DNA from: JAPOUP01 sp965203605
GTDB taxonomy: Bacteria > Pseudomonadota > Alphaproteobacteria > Rhodobacterales > Rhodobacteraceae
NCBI GenBank assembly: GCA_965203605.1
Contig: OZ241902.1
Coordinates: forward strand, 4,154,001-4,218,000
Direction: 5' to 3'
Length of the DNA stretch: 64,000 nt
Shown here: positions 48,301-57,585 of the stretch, one piece after another
How positions within the stretch are numbered: the stretch's first letter is position 1
Layout: each line of letters starts with the position of its first letter
Position numbers and translations under genes: made by a program
Notes under the pieces: model-generated
Told to the model about the DNA's origin: nothing
Databases searched by the model: none
What the model saw: the letters and a program-made list of their open reading frames with translations, nothing else

Positions 48301-49595
48301 GTATCCCGCCAGTGTTGAATTGATGCCTGTCCGCTTGCCATGTTCCCCTTGATACCTTATACCTGCCACACCAACAACCAACAGACCCTCAGGATCGGGC
48401 GGATGTCCGCCGGCGGTTCCGGGGGCATCATGAGGCGGCAGGCCATGGGAACGGGTGGCAGGAAGATATATCACGTACGGCTGGACGACGGGGAGCGGTC
48501 GCTCCTGCAGGGGATCGTCGACGGTGGAAAGGGGTCGGTGACGCGACGCCGGCGGGCGCACATCCTGCTTCTGGCGGACGCCAACCGCGACGGCGGCGGA
48601 CGCGGGGACGCCGACATCGCGGACATCCTCGGGGCCGGGACGGCGACGGTGGAGCGGGCCCGCAGGAAGTTCGTGCCGGGGGCCTTGAGGCGGCGCTGGA
48701 GAGGAAGGAGCAGGCCAACAGGAAGAAGCCCCGGTTGGACGGCGGGGGCCAGGCGAAACTGGCGATGCTGGCCTGCTCCGATCCGCCGGAGGGGCACGCG
48801 CGCTGGACGATGCAGCTGCTCGCCGACAGGCTCGTCGAGCTGGAGGTCGTCGGCAGCATCTCCGACGAGACGGTCCGGCAGGGGCTGAAAAAAACGACAT
48901 CAAGCCGTGGCGGAGCGAATGCTGGTGCATCCCGCCGAAGGAAAGCGCCGATTTCGTCTGCGCCATGGAGGACGTCCCGAGACCTACAGCCGGGAGTACG
49001 ACGACGACACCGTGCTCGTCTGCATGGACGAGACCCCGGAGCAGCAGACGAAGGAGACGCGGATGCCGCTTCCGACGCGGCCCGGCCAGCCCGCCGCGTA
49101 CGATTTCGAGTACGAACGCAACGGAACGGCGAACCTGTTCATGGTGTACGCGCCGCTGGAGGCATGGCGCCACGTGAAGGTCACCGACCGGCGCACGAAG
49201 CGGGACTTCGCAGGGTTGCTCGCCGACATGGCCGACGTCCATTTCCCCGACCGGAGAATCGTCCTGGTGATGGACAACCTCAACACCCACAGGCTGTCGA
49301 CCCTGTACGAGACGTTCGAGCCGGCGGAGGCGTCGCGGCTCGCCGACCGCTTCGAGGTCCACCACACGCCGAAGCACGGCAGCTGGCTGAACATGGCGGA
49401 GATCGAGATAAACGTCCTGTCCCGGCAGTGCCTCGACAGGCGCATTCCCGACCGCGAGGCGATGGTGCGGGAGGTCGACGCATGGCAGGCGCACCGGAAC
49501 TCGTCGTCGAAACCGGTGGACTGGCGTTTCAGGACCGGGGACGCCCGGATAAAGCTCAGATCCCTCTACCCATCAACACAATGATGGTGGGATAC
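48301..49595 (+). mobile_element. IS630-family insertion sequence, 1295 bp, decayed
   Basis: Ends GTATCCCGCCA (left) and GTATCCCACCA (inverse of right) form the terminal repeats, flanked by TA at 48299-48300 and 49596-49597, the usual IS630 target duplication. It contains a single transposase gene with several frameshifts. It is the last feature of the accessory island before leuD. Confidence 0.82.
48445..49584 (+). pseudogene. IS630-family transposase with three frameshifts
   Basis: IS630-type DDE transposase whose domains follow in order across shifting frames. The first frame gives IYHVRLDDGERSLLQGIVD and RRRRAHILLLADANRDGG. A shift near 48680 leads to ALERKEQANRKKPRLDGG and HARWTMQLLADRLVELEVV. 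A shift at the seven-A run (48888-48894) leads to NDIKPWRSECWCIPP. A third near 48975 restores VLVCMDETPEQQTKETR, FMVYAPLEAWRHV, LVMDNLNTHRLSTLYE and HHTPKHGSWLNMAEIE, which hold the catalytic residues. Not translatable as one protein. Confidence 0.82.
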
Positions 49596-49700
49596 TAGGC
49601 AGGCGTCCGCGAATCGAAATGGCGGAGACCGACCTGCATGCCCCGCCAAATAGGCCAGCCGGATCAGGAAGACAGGTGTGGGCTGTTGTGAGGTCTGGGA

Positions 49701-50306
49701 CTACACCCATGAACGGTGCGTTCCTGTCTCTGCTTCGAATGCATCGATCTTGGCGGAATGCTCCATGGTCAGTCCGATGTCATCGAGTCCTTCCATCAGG
49801 CATCGTTTCCTGAACGGATCCACGTCGAACATGATCACCTCGCCATCCGACGTGGTTATCGTCTGCGCTTCGAGGTCGACCGTGACTCTTGCGTTCTCTC
49901 CCTTCCGGGCATCTTTCATGAGAATGTCGACCTGTTCCTCCGGTAACGGGATCGGCAGGATGCCGTTCTTGAAGCAGTTGTTGAAGAAAATATCGGCGAA
50001 GCTAGGTGCGATGACGCACCGTATGCCAAAATCCTTGATTGCCCAAGGCGCATGCTCCCGGCTTGAACCGCATCCGAAATTCGCTCCCCCCACCAGAATC
50101 GCTGCACGACGGTAGGCTGGCTGGTTCAGTACGAAATCGGCGACCTCGTTTCCGTCCCGATCATAGCGCATCTCATCGAATAGGTTCACTCCGAGACCCG
50201 AACGCTTGATCGTCTTGAGGAACTGCTTCGGGATGATCATGTCCGTGTCGACATTGACCATCGGAAGGGGGGCGGCAACACCCGTAAGGGTTGTGAATCT
50301 GTCCAT
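49701..50306 (-). CDS. leuD: 3-isopropylmalate dehydratase small subunit
   Basis: LeuD, 201 residues, the small (swivel domain) subunit of isopropylmalate isomerase. MVNVDTDMIIPKQFLK, RAAILVGGANFGCGSSREHA, PWAIKDFGIRCVIAPSFADI and NCFKNGILPIPLP are the family signatures. It follows leuC by about 50 bases on the same strand; the two subunits form one enzyme. In the usual arrangement leuB would follow closely, but here the accessory island lies between. Confidence 0.97.
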   Translation of the reverse strand: MDRFTTLTGVAAPLPMVNVDTDMIIPKQFLKTIKRSGLGVNLFDEMRYDRDGNEVADFVLNQPAYRRAAILVGGANFGCGSSREHAPWAIKDFGIRCVIAPSFADIFFNNCFKNGILPIPLPEEQVDILMKDARKGENARVTVDLEAQTITTSDGEVIMFDVDPFRKRCLMEGLDDIGLTMEHSAKIDAFEAETGTHRSWV

Positions 50307-50357
50307 CTTGATTGCTCCAGGCTGAACTCTCGGTCCGGGTTTCAGATGACGCCCGAC

Positions 50358-51761
50358 CTACATCAGTTCCCGAACGTCGGTGAGGTGTCCGGTAATCGCC
50401 GCCGCCGCGGCCATCGCAGGAGAGACCAAATGCGTTCGTCCCCTGTAGCCTTGACGACCCTCGAAATTGCGGTTTGAGGTCGAAGCGCAACGTTCACCCG
50501 GCGCGAGTTGGTCGGGGTTCATCGCAAGGCACATGGAACAGCCGGCCAGCCGCCATTCAAATCCGGCCTTGGCAAATATCTCCGCCAGTCCTTCCTCTTC
50601 TGCCTGTGCCCGCACGAGGCCCGAGCCCGGAACGACCATCGCTCTAAGCCCGTCCTTGACTGTCTTGCCTTTCAGGATCTCTGCGGCTGCCCGCAGATCC
50701 TCGATCCTGCCGTTGGTGCAGGATCCAATGAAAACCGTATCGATCGCGATCTCTGACAGAGGCGTACCGGGGACCAGGCCCATGTACTCAAGCGAACGCC
50801 GAGCTGCCTCGACCTTGCCACCTTCGAACTCGTCGGGACTCGGGACGGTCCCGGTTATGGGAAGAACGTCCTCCGGGCTGGTGCCCCATGTCACGACAGG
50901 TGCGATTTCCTCGCCCGGGATCGTCACCGTCCTGTCGAAGTTGGCGCTTTCGTCGGAATGAAGTGTCTGCCAATATGACATTGCAGCTTCCCACGCCGCG
51001 CCTTTCGGGGCATGGGGGCGACCATTGACATATTCGAAGGTTTTGTCATCGGGTGCGATAAGACCGGCACGCGCCCCGCCTTCAATTGCCATGTTGCAGA
51101 CGGTCATCCGCCCTTCCATGGAAAGGCTGCGAATCGCCTCTCCGCAATACTCGATGACATGTCCGGTACCTCCGGCGGTGCCGGTTGCGCCAATCACCGA
51201 AAGTGTGATGTCTTTGGCCGTTACCCCCGGGCGAAGGCTGCCGGTGATTTCAACCTTCATGTTCCTGGATTTCTTCTGGATCAGTGTCTGGGTTGCCAGA
51301 ACATGCTCCACTTCCGAAGTGCCGATTCCGTGTGCCAGCGCACCAAACGCGCCGTGCGTTGCGGTATGGCTATCTCCGCAGACAACCGTCATGCCCGGAA
51401 GTGTCCAGCCCTGCTCTGGCCCCACAATGTGGACAATACCCTGGCGTACGTCATCGACCGGATAGTAATGGATGCCGAATTCGCGCGCATTTCTATCCAG
51501 TTCCTCTACTTGGATGCGGCTCTCCTCGTTCATTCCGCCGGACAGACGGTCAGCTGTGGTTGGCACATTGTGATCGGGAACGGCGATGGTCCTTTCGGGT
51601 GCCCGGACCTTCCTGCCAGCCATCCGCAGTCCCTCAAATGCCTGAGGGCTGGTCACCTCGTGCACGAGGTGGCGGTCGATATACAGCAGACAGGTTCCGC
51701 CCTCCGCCTCATGCACCAGATGATCGTCCCAAATCTTGTCGTAAAGTGTTCTGGGTGGCAT
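50358..51761 (-). CDS. leuC: 3-isopropylmalate dehydratase large subunit
   Basis: LeuC, 467 residues, carrying the 4Fe-4S cluster of isopropylmalate isomerase. HLVHEVTSPQAFEGLR, TVVCGDSHTATHGAFGALA, FIGSCTNGRIEDLRAAAEIL with the first cluster cysteine, and CSMCLAMNPDQLAPGERCAS with the other two are intact. ATG 51761 has GGGAGA seven bases upstream; the longer frame upstream is not family sequence. First gene of leuCD. Confidence 0.97.
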   Translation of the reverse strand: MPPRTLYDKIWDDHLVHEAEGGTCLLYIDRHLVHEVTSPQAFEGLRMAGRKVRAPERTIAVPDHNVPTTADRLSGGMNEESRIQVEELDRNAREFGIHYYPVDDVRQGIVHIVGPEQGWTLPGMTVVCGDSHTATHGAFGALAHGIGTSEVEHVLATQTLIQKKSRNMKVEITGSLRPGVTAKDITLSVIGATGTAGGTGHVIEYCGEAIRSLSMEGRMTVCNMAIEGGARAGLIAPDDKTFEYVNGRPHAPKGAAWEAAMSYWQTLHSDESANFDRTVTIPGEEIAPVVTWGTSPEDVLPITGTVPSPDEFEGGKVEAARRSLEYMGLVPGTPLSEIAIDTVFIGSCTNGRIEDLRAAAEILKGKTVKDGLRAMVVPGSGLVRAQAEEEGLAEIFAKAGFEWRLAGCSMCLAMNPDQLAPGERCASTSNRNFEGRQGYRGRTHLVSPAMAAAAAITGHLTDVRELM

Positions 51762-52381
51762 GCGGATTCTCCCTTGTATCCAAACGCCCTGGATTGGTGG
51801 CGAACGCTCGGCGACCAAAGACCGTCCGGGTCCATCCGTATCCTGTAGGCGAACTGCCAAGGACGGCTCTCGTGGCCATGGTGCACGGATAATGGACAGC
51901 GTGCGGCAAGGCAACGGGTATTGATTTGTGATCGACCAATTCGTCATCGCCAATCGACTGAGTGCGCATCCCGTGACTTTACGAGGTCCTTGCACCCTTC
52001 ATCGATGTCCATCAAGCCAGCCCCGAACTGCGGAACCAGCGAATCAGCCACCATTCAAGGGCGCCTGCAGACGAATCTGTCCGCAATGCGGAAAGACCTT
52101 GATCAGCCCGCTCCCCGCGGGGCGGTCCGGCTATCAACAGGAAACCGCAACTGGATCCGGCGGTTGAAGACCCTCCAGTACAACGGCATTCCGGGTTTCC
52201 GTCGACATCAATCAGTCCTTGCTCGAAAGAGGCCACATGCATTCCGTAATTTCGTGCGTCGTCATTGAGATTTCGCAATCCAATGGCTAGATTATGATTG
52301 GGTGCCGTAAAGGCTCATCAGGAATGGCATGAAACGAAGGAGGAACATGTCCTGTCTCAAAGTGGGGCTTTGGTCGAGGAA
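51762..52381. other. Divergent intergenic region between leuC and rsfS
   Basis: About 620 bases that should hold promoters for leuCD and for rsfS-rlmH. I see no leader peptide rich in leucine codons, no T-box and no small RNA gene. Confidence 0.45.
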
Positions 52382-52783
52382 ATGACCCTGTCGGATGCAT
52401 GCCCGGGTTCGGAACCGGCACCGCATCCCAAGCCTGTTCCGGGCAACGCGTTGCTGGAATGCGTTCTGTCCTCATTGGGCGATGACAGGGCCGAGGATGT
52501 GGTCTCCATCGGCCTGGCCGGAAAATCGGAAATTGCGGACTACATGGTGATCGCTTCCGGCCGTTCGACACGTCAGGTCACGTCGATCGCCGACAAACTC
52601 ACCGAACGGCTCAAACGGACTCTCGGGCAGCCCTGCAAGATCGAGGGCAAGCGCACGGGCGACTGGATATTGATCGACGCGGGCGATGTGATTGTCCATG
52701 TCTTTCGGCCAGAGGTGCGTGAGTTCTATCAGCTTGAGAAGATGTGGATGGGTTCGGACAAGGCCCTTGCCGCCAAAGCCTGA
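52382..52783 (+). CDS. rsfS: Ribosome silencing factor RsfS
   Basis: RsfS (Iojap-family), about 133 residues, which binds ribosomal protein L14 and blocks subunit joining in starvation. SLGDDRAEDVVSIGLAGKSE, IADYMVIASGRSTRQVTSIA and TGDWILIDAGDVIVHVFRPE are diagnostic, ending YQLEKMWMG. The start is uncertain: ATG 52382 is used, as upstream codons are not conserved. It is followed 18 bases later by rlmH, the usual pairing. Confidence 0.93.
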   Translation: MTLSDACPGSEPAPHPKPVPGNALLECVLSSLGDDRAEDVVSIGLAGKSEIADYMVIASGRSTRQVTSIADKLTERLKRTLGQPCKIEGKRTGDWILIDAGDVIVHVFRPEVREFYQLEKMWMGSDKALAAKA

Positions 52784-52801
52784 GCGAATTCGGAGGGGTC
52801 G

Positions 52802-53272
52802 GTGCGTCTGCATATATGCGCGGTGGGGCGGCTGCGCACAGGACCCGAACGGAAGATGATTGACGACTATCTCGTTCGGGCAGGGCGAACTGGACGCAAG
52901 GTGGGATTGCGGCAGTTCACCGTTCATGAAGTTGAGGGCCGGAAGGGTCTTGGCAGACCCGCAGAGGCGGAGCGACTGAGGTGCGCAATCCCGGATGCTG
53001 CGAGAGTGGTTGCTCTGGACGAGCGGGGCACAGCTCTCTCCTCACCCGATTTCGCACATCTGCTGGGCAGCTGGCGCGACAGCGGCTCTGGAGACGTAGC
53101 CTTTCTCATTGGCGGCGCGGACGGGCTGGAACCGAAGCTGCGGGATAGCGCCCACACGCAGATCTCGTTTGGCCCGATGGTCTGGCCGCATATGTTGGCG
53201 CGCCTGATGCTCGCGGAGCAGCTCTACCGGGCTGCATCGATTCTTTCCGGGACGCCCTATCATCGGGGTTAG
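52802..53272 (+). CDS. rlmH: 23S rRNA pseudouridine1915 N3-methyltransferase RlmH
   Basis: SPOUT-class methyltransferase, 156 residues, which methylates pseudouridine 1915 of helix 69 in 23S rRNA. RLHICAVGRL at the start, VVALDERGTALSS, AFLIGGADGLEP and the knot region PMVWPHMLARLMLAEQLYRA ending TPYHRG are all typical. A GTG start at 52802 is supported by GGAGG five bases before. Probably cotranscribed with rsfS and gpmI. Confidence 0.95.
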   Translation: MRLHICAVGRLRTGPERKMIDDYLVRAGRTGRKVGLRQFTVHEVEGRKGLGRPAEAERLRCAIPDAARVVALDERGTALSSPDFAHLLGSWRDSGSGDVAFLIGGADGLEPKLRDSAHTQISFGPMVWPHMLARLMLAEQLYRAASILSGTPYHRG

Positions 53273-53405
53273 TTGGCAGTGCCCGCCGGAGCGGCTTGGA
53301 GGTACGGTCCCTGATCCAGTGCCGTCGGTGCCTTTCCTTCGACGTGGCGGTCTTCCGGGGGACAGCGACCCAGCGAGGTCAACGACCAATGGCGGTGCCG
53401 GATAG

Positions 53406-54956
53406 ATGATGTCCGATGAAGTGAACGCATGGAGTGGATTCGTGGCAAGGCCGGTGGTTCTTTGCATATTGGATGGCTGGGGCCACCGCGACGACCCCGA
53501 AGCCAACGCTCCGAAGCTGGCGAACACGCCCCACTTCGACGAAATCCTGGCGACCTGCCCTCGAGGGCTTCTGACAACACATGGTCCGGATGTCGGGTTG
53601 CCGAGTGGTCAGATGGGAAACTCCGAGGTCGGGCATACCAATATTGGCGCTGGGCGGGTGGTGGCGATGGATCTTGGGCAGATCGACCTGTGCATCGAGG
53701 ACGGATCCTTTTTTCGGAATCACGCAATTCTGGAATTTGCCGATGAAGTGATAGCCGCCTGTGGTGCCGCGCATCTGATGGGACTCGCCTCTCCGGGCGG
53801 AGTGCATTCCCATCAGGACCACCTTGTCGCAGCTGCGAAGCTTCTGGCAGAACGGAAGGTGCCGACTTGCGTCCACATCATCACGGATGGCCGGGATGTC
53901 CCTCCCAAGTCTGCCCGTGAACAGGTCGAGCGACTTGTTGCGGCTCTTCCGCAGTCCGCCCGCATAGCCAGTGTGAGTGGCCGGTATTTCGCCATGGACA
54001 GGGATTGTCGGTGGGATAGGACGGCCAAGGCGTTCGAGGCGGTGGTCCACGGAAACGGCGAAACCAAGTCCGGTGCCGTCGCGGCGATCGAAGCAGGCTA
54101 TGGTCGGGGAGAAACGGACGAGTTTCTGACACCTACAGTCATAGGCGACCAACGGGGAATCCGAAACGGAGATGGTGTCTTCTTCATCAACTTCCGGGCG
54201 GACCGCGCCCGTCAATTGCTGCAGGCGATTGGGGAACCTGGTTTTTCCACGTTTGACGTTGGGCGTCGACCGAAGCTCTCGGCGTTACTTGGCATGGTTG
54301 ATTATTCCGAAGCCCATTCGGAATATATGACCGCCGCATATCCCAAGAAGAAGATCATCAATACGCTTGGCTCCTGGGTCGCGAGGCATGGCCTGAGGCA
54401 GTTCCGGCTCGCGGAAACGGAGAAGTATCCGCATGTCACTTTCTTTCTGAATGGCGGAACTGAAGCGCCGGAGGAAGGAGAGGACCGATACATGGCCCCT
54501 TCCCCGAATGTTGCGACCTACGATCTGAAACCGGAAATGAGTACGCCGGAGGTTAGCGACAGGCTCGTAACCGCCATCGGTTCCGGATACGATCTGATCG
54601 TCGTGAATTTCGCAAACCCCGACATGGTGGGACATACCGGCGATCTTTCCGCTGCCATGAAGGCATGCGAAGCGGTGGACGAGGGGCTTGGCCGCGCCAT
54701 TCGATCATTGGAATCCATTGACGGAACGATGATCGTCACCGCGGATCACGGCAATTGCGAGGTGATGTTGGATCCCGTATCCGGCGGTCCGCACACGTCA
54801 CATACGACCAATCCGGTGGATTGCGTCATTGTCGGAGGTCCAGATGGCGCGAAGGTTCGCGACGGGCGTCTGGCGGATCTGGCTCCTACGGTGCTTGACA
54901 TAATGGGTTTGAAACAGCCTCCGGAGATGACCGGGATGAGCTTGCTGGTGAGATGA
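53406..54956 (+). CDS. gpmI: 2,3-bisphosphoglycerate-independent phosphoglycerate mutase
   Basis: Manganese-dependent phosphoglycerate mutase, 516 residues, which interconverts 3- and 2-phosphoglycerate. PVVLCILDGWG carries the first metal aspartate, GLPSGQMGNSEVGHTNIGAG the catalytic serine, FFINFRADRARQL the substrate arginines, PNPDMVGHTG-type FANPDMVGHTGD and VTADHGNCE the remaining metal ligands, and GPHTSHTTNPV the last histidine. Two adjacent ATGs begin the frame (53406, 53409); a GTG at 53442 is a possible shorter start. Follows rlmH. Confidence 0.96.
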   Translation: MMSDEVNAWSGFVARPVVLCILDGWGHRDDPEANAPKLANTPHFDEILATCPRGLLTTHGPDVGLPSGQMGNSEVGHTNIGAGRVVAMDLGQIDLCIEDGSFFRNHAILEFADEVIAACGAAHLMGLASPGGVHSHQDHLVAAAKLLAERKVPTCVHIITDGRDVPPKSAREQVERLVAALPQSARIASVSGRYFAMDRDCRWDRTAKAFEAVVHGNGETKSGAVAAIEAGYGRGETDEFLTPTVIGDQRGIRNGDGVFFINFRADRARQLLQAIGEPGFSTFDVGRRPKLSALLGMVDYSEAHSEYMTAAYPKKKIINTLGSWVARHGLRQFRLAETEKYPHVTFFLNGGTEAPEEGEDRYMAPSPNVATYDLKPEMSTPEVSDRLVTAIGSGYDLIVVNFANPDMVGHTGDLSAAMKACEAVDEGLGRAIRSLESIDGTMIVTADHGNCEVMLDPVSGGPHTSHTTNPVDCVIVGGPDGAKVRDGRLADLAPTVLDIMGLKQPPEMTGMSLLVR

Positions 54957-55456
54957 CACAGGAACCTGATCGGTCTGACCCAATGGCAATCGGACGTCAG
55001 GGTTGACTCCCGAATTCAGACCTACGTTGGCTAGCGGTCACTCTCTATCGGAACTTGACCTCCACATTGCAGCCCCCTTCCTCGATCCGTCCGGGAAGTG
55101 GCCAATGACCGCACGCCAGGTCAGCTCCTGTCGCGTTACACCCGCGACAAAGCTCCACACAAAGTGCACGTGACCGATAGGGAACACGCGCAGCCGCTCG
55201 AAATGTCTTCTGGAGGCGCCGCGCTTCTGACGGATGTTCTCGAAACCATAGTCTCTGGACGGGTTGTAGCCATCATGCCGTAAAATAACGCGCTGACGAC
55301 ATTGCAGGCTGCCGGACTGGCAGATATTTCACGCCCTTTCCTGATCAGACTGGTCAATTGAGCGCAGTTCCCTTGCCGCACCTCGGAATGAAAGCGGGAT
55401 CCATTCGTGACGCGGAGAAACTGTATCTGACGGAGGTTGCGACACACTGAACTTCT
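54957..55456. other. Non-coding stretch after gpmI
   Basis: About 500 bases between convergent genes with no supported gene or RNA. Confidence 0.45.
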
Positions 55457-56182
55457 TCATAAACCGGGTCGCGGTGCCCAGATCCAGCCTTCTGACTTCG
55501 GAGAACTGGCGGGCGGCCCCTCAAGGCGCTCGCGGTGCAACGTGAAATCACGGGCCACCTCGGCACAAACCCTCGCGTCGCGAAGGTCTGCATCGCGGCC
55601 GCCTCGTATGTTCAGAGAACCGGAGGGGGCCTGCCGCTGTTGTGGGGCGCTCCTGGCGCGGCAGAGACCCGGATATGTTTCGATGACGGTCAGGCGGCGG
55701 TCATGATCGGTCCATACCCCACACGTTTCGAGCTCGGGGGCGAAGCGCGCGACGACATGCATCGCCTTCGTGCTCTGGCTGCCGATCATGTCCTTGATGG
55801 CCGAGAGCGGCATTTTCTCGTTGACAAGGCGTCGTTCCGTCTTACGGAACAGGTAAGGGTTGGTGACGGACTGGTCGCCGATCGGGCCGACCGGCTTCCT
55901 GCATGTGACCAGGCGCGTGAAAGCCTCGGGGAAACCGAGGGGTGCGTCGATCGCGATAACCGCGTGTTCCGGCTGCGCGGAAACATCGATTTCGCAAAGC
56001 CTCAGCAATGCGGAGAGGAAATCGGCTGATGAGCACGCGCCGTTGATCGTCTCCCGCAGATTGCCCCGGAAGGGTTGGCCGACGCATTGTGCCGTGCGGT
56101 CCAGCACGACCAGGGCGTCGCGGCTCTTCCGGTTACTGTCGCAGTTCCAGCCGCCCACGTCCCAGCCTATGAACTTTGTCAT
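55457..56182 (-). CDS. DUF429-family protein
   Basis: Protein of about 241 residues of the DUF429 family, with an RNase H-like fold by family inference. KFIGWDVGGWNCD at the start holds the first acidic residue; ALVVLDR, VIAIDAPLGFPEAF (second acidic motif) and VIETYPG follow, and it ends SEGWIWAPRPGL, the usual C-terminus. Function unknown. ATG 56182 is chosen because it begins the conserved core; ATGs at 56194 and 56230 are in frame. The gene looks complete. Confidence 0.78.
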   Translation of the reverse strand: MTKFIGWDVGGWNCDSNRKSRDALVVLDRTAQCVGQPFRGNLRETINGACSSADFLSALLRLCEIDVSAQPEHAVIAIDAPLGFPEAFTRLVTCRKPVGPIGDQSVTNPYLFRKTERRLVNEKMPLSAIKDMIGSQSTKAMHVVARFAPELETCGVWTDHDRRLTVIETYPGLCRARSAPQQRQAPSGSLNIRGGRDADLRDARVCAEVARDFTLHRERLEGPPASSPKSEGWIWAPRPGL

Positions 56183-56259
56183 GTCCTCGCTCATATCACT
56201 GAGGATAGTTCCGGGGAACGGTTCGTTCAATGCGGAACTACGGGTGCGGAGGCCGGTAG

Positions 56260-56640
56260 TCTGCGCCTATCCAGCCTTCCGGTCGGACCGCCTTCCCTGG
56301 CCGCCATGCGAACCGGCGGTAGGTAGCCGACATCCAGAAGACCGTGGCGCTGTTCCCCAACGACAGCCGCGACGAGCTCGCGAAGTCGACCTGCAAACAC
56401 CTCGGCTGGATGGCGGCCAGGGGTGCCTACAGGGTCGGGGCCTGCCTCGGGATGCCGGCACGCTGGAGAGCCACGGAATCCAGACGCTGTCGGCCAGCCA
56501 TTCGGCGAGTTCGTGCTGGCGGGCTTCCAGTTCGCGCAGCCGTTCGGACATGCCTCGCACATAGCCACCCTCTTCGATGGCGATGATCATCGAAGCGGTC
56601 CGCTTCCCGATGTACGCTGGTTCCTGTCGGTCAGTCCCGC
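56260..56640 (-). pseudogene. Large serine recombinase C-terminal remnant
   Basis: The minus strand reads TASMIIAIEEGGYVRGMSER and LRELEARQHELAEWLAD, the coiled-coil region that follows the zinc-ribbon in large serine recombinases. A second frame reads HPAEVFAGRLRELVAAVVGE, which fits the next segment. Frames are broken and the catalytic and zinc-binding domains are missing. A moderately confident family call. Confidence 0.5.
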
Positions 56641-56649
56641 CCGATCCGG

Positions 56650-56880
56650 TTTGTCTCATCGCCGTTCCGGAGAACGGGCAGGCCAGTAAGCAAAGCCATG
56701 GCAGCGCCTGCATCGGCGCATTCGATCTGGCCCAACCGCCGCCTTCCGCCACAACACATTGGCAACCTCCGAAGCCATCAGGCGCGGGAGGTGCAGTCCC
56801 ACGCGAGTTCCCTCACTGTATCCGAGGCGAGATCGTCGACCAGCGACGCGACCGCCACGGTTGCATCGAAGACGAAGCGC
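56650..56880 (-). pseudogene. VapC/FitB-like PIN-domain toxin remnant, start codon lost
   Basis: Directly downstream of the FitA-like antitoxin the minus strand reads RFVFDATVAVASLVDDLASD, the start of a PIN-domain ribonuclease with its first catalytic aspartate. The codon expected to be ATG is ACG within TGACG, where TGATG coupling would be usual. After SRA a shift leads to LMASEVANVLWRKAAVG and another to ADAGAAMALLTGLPVL. At least two frameshifts plus the lost start make it inactive. Confidence 0.65.
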
Positions 56881-56881
56881 G

Positions 56882-57139
56882 TCAGAAGCCGCCACTGTGA
56901 CCGCGGTCGCGGTCCTCGCGGATCAACATCTCCGCAGGGGTCTGCCTGCGGCCGCTGGCCTTCTCCCGCAGCCGGTCCGACGCATCCAGGAGTGCGGCGC
57001 GTTTCGCCACCATCTCATCGTCGGAGGCGTATTCGATGTGACGCGCTTCGCCCGTCCGGGAACGGTTGTTCGACGAGCCGCGATGTTTGAAACGGTCCAG
57101 TACGTCGTCGTTGAGCTGCCTGACTTTGATCGTCGCCAT
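56882..57139 (-). CDS. FitA-like ribbon-helix-helix antitoxin
   Basis: Arc/FitA-type antitoxin, 85 residues: MATIKVRQLNDDVLDRFKHR (ribbon and first helix), then SSNNRSRTGEARHIEYASDD, and a C-terminal SGRRQTPAEMLIREDRDRGH that wraps its PIN-toxin partner. The ATG at 57139 is the family start. The frame is intact although the toxin gene downstream is wrecked. Such pairs autorepress through the ribbon-helix-helix domain. Confidence 0.8.
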   Translation of the reverse strand: MATIKVRQLNDDVLDRFKHRGSSNNRSRTGEARHIEYASDDEMVAKRAALLDASDRLREKASGRRQTPAEMLIREDRDRGHSGGF

Positions 57140-57585
57140 CGTCTTGTCTCCAAGCCTGCTGTCATATTGGTGGAGTACCGTCATGGTGAGCCTGTCGTCA
57201 GATCCAATGTTGTGCGGGCCCTGGAGTCATCCTCATCGTCAACGCCGGGGGCAATCACCACGGACGCAGACTGCGTTCAGATGCGCGTTGTTCCATCCTG
57301 AATTCCCAACCCGATCCCAGCCGACCACGGATAGCTCCTTCAGAACAGATGCCATTTCGGCGATTGGAACCCACTGCAGGCGATGAGGTAACGAGATCTG
57401 AATGCAACAGGTGGGTACTGACAATACCAGTCTGCTAACCGTTTCCCTTGCCGTTCGCTGAAAAATGGATCAATACTACAGCATGAATGCGACGGAGTGG
57501 GGTGGTGCTGGCCATCCCGCCCGCGGGCGTGACCGGATCCAAGGTGCACGTCCCAATGCAAACCACGAAGGAAGGATGCTGCCAA
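57140..57585. other. Divergent intergenic region before THI5-type transporter
   Basis: About 445 bases with no gene seen. I looked for a thiamin pyrophosphate riboswitch (CTGAGA and ACCTGATC boxes) because the transporter is THI5-like and found none. Confidence 0.45.

Noticed and set aside
57301..57585. Thiamin pyrophosphate riboswitch before the THI5-like transporter
   Set aside because: The conserved CTGAGA and ACCTGATC boxes are not present.
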